Origin: Rhodospirillaceae bacterium CCH5-H10
GTDB taxonomy: Bacteria; Pseudomonadota; Alphaproteobacteria; Reyranellales; Reyranellaceae
Direction of reading: 5' to 3'
Length of the DNA: 7,065 nt
Assembly: GCA_001557035.1 (NCBI GenBank)
Contig: LSKJ01000183.1
Location: forward strand, 1 to 7,065
Each line of letters starts with the position of its first letter. Within the stretch, counting starts at the first letter, position 1. Below the pieces are notes generated by a model. It did no database searches and had not been told where the DNA came from. It worked only from the letters and a program-made list of their open reading frames with translations. Shown here one piece after another: positions 6,595 through 7,065 of this stretch. The translations under genes and the position numbers were made by a program.

Positions 6595-7065
6595 TCCCAG
6601 AGCTTCTTCCATCTCGACCCAACTCGCCTCGACCGCCGCGCGGTCGAGGTCTCGGGTGATGAAGACCAGCCGCGACCGCCGGTCTTCGTCGGGCCAGCGC
6701 GCGAGCAGCGTGGGCGGATGAAACGTCCGGTGCACGCCGTGGATCACCAGCGGCTGGCTCTCCCCGACGACGTCGAGCACGCCTTTCACACGCAACAGCC
6801 GGTCACCCCACGCGGCGCGCACGGCCATCAGCCAGCGGTTGAAGCGACCCCAGTCCAGCGGCTCGTCGAAGGTCAGGCAGAACGAAGCGATATGCGCGTC
6901 GTGCCGTGACCGGTCAGGGTGATGCCCGTGCCCATGATTGTGTGCATGATCATGGGCGTGATCGTGGGCTTCGGCGTTGAGCCATGCCCGCACGTTGTCG
7001 GGTTTGCAGGCAGGATCGAACGGGCCTGAATCGAACAGCACGGCGGGATCGACGTCGCCCTGGAC
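6589..7065 (-). CDS. COG0523/CobW-like GTP-dependent metallochaperone, C-terminal part (5' end outside window)
   Basis: The frame is open through the right edge. The residues encoded at the edge, QGDVDPAVLFDSG, match the linker GDVDPA-L that follows the GTPase domain in COG0523 proteins. A start at the GTG of 7041 is therefore unlikely, and the P-loop and CxCC motifs lie outside. After the linker comes a His-rich stretch (6919-6966, nine His in sixteen residues, mostly His alternating with Asp, Ala, Asn or Gly) and two further His, then the CobW C-terminal domain: SFCLTFDEPLDWGRFNRWLM, LLRVKGVLDVVGES, VIHGVHRTFHPP and RSRLVFITRDLD. COG0523 GTPases deliver metals (zinc, cobalt, iron) to client proteins; the His-rich loop suggests zinc or nickel/cobalt binding, but the metal is not shown. 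No Zur-type site or other metal-regulated promoter can be seen because the gene start is missing. The gene is convergent with the GST. Family confident. Confidence 0.93.
   Translation of the reverse strand, partial: VQGDVDPAVLFDSGPFDPACKPDNVRAWLNAEAHDHAHDHAHNHGHGHHPDRSRHDAHIASFCLTFDEPLDWGRFNRWLMAVRAAWGDRLLRVKGVLDVVGESQPLVIHGVHRTFHPPTLLARWPDEDRRSRLVFITRDLDRAAVEASWVEMEEALGA

Noticed and set aside
5951..6622. Minus-strand open frame opposite the GST
   Set aside because: Antisense shadow of a well-supported GST, with no domain-like pattern.

Overview
The window is about 7 kb of GC-rich, tightly packed bacterial chromosome. All gaps between genes are under 80 bases. The GatB sequence (a GatCAB-type amidotransferase subunit, with the [13 protein letters not shown] variant common in alphaproteobacteria), an orphan Bug-type solute-binding protein, several VOC proteins and a bacterial GST together suggest an alphaproteobacterium, perhaps a soil or water Rhodospirillales/Reyranella-like or rhizobial lineage. 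That placement is inference from protein character, not a database result.

Layout, left to right. (1) The 3' part of an N-acyl-D-amino-acid deacylase-like amidohydrolase (+, 1-921) runs into the window from the left. (2) Convergent to it is a complete Bug/TctC periplasmic binding protein (-, 980-1960). The short space between them holds a strong stem-loop whose right arm duplicates the 3' end of the binding-protein gene. (3) Upstream on the same minus strand are a GNAT acetyltransferase gene broken by one frameshift (2024-2499) and a small VOC protein (2496-2834), joined by an ATGA overlap. (4) A divergent gap of 77 bases leads to gatB (+, 2912-4360). It is followed after two bases by a metallo-beta-lactamase-fold hydrolase resembling AHL lactonases (4363-5130). 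(5) A two-domain VOC protein (-, 5140-5892) is convergent to the hydrolase and divergent from a glutathione S-transferase (+, 5966-6592). (6) The GST stop codon overlaps, in a CTAG tetramer, the stop codon of a COG0523/CobW-like GTPase (-, 6589 to beyond 7065). Only the C-terminal part of that GTPase, with a His-rich linker, is inside the window.

The genes do not form one pathway. gatB is housekeeping (tRNA-dependent Asn/Gln synthesis). The others look like accessory metabolism: D-amino-acid derivative hydrolysis, carboxylate uptake, lactone or ester hydrolysis, detoxification and metal handling. Likely transcription units are VOC-GNAT(-SBP) on the minus strand and gatB-MBL on the plus strand.

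I found no mobile element, CRISPR array, RNA gene or multi-gene defence system, and no clear sign of a new biological system. The points most worth checking are the repeat/hairpin at 938-998, the GNAT frameshift, two promoters placed so close to their start codons that leaderless mRNAs are plausible (one with a G7 tract in its spacer), and the pairing of an AHL-lactonase-like gene with a gatB that has no gatCA beside it.
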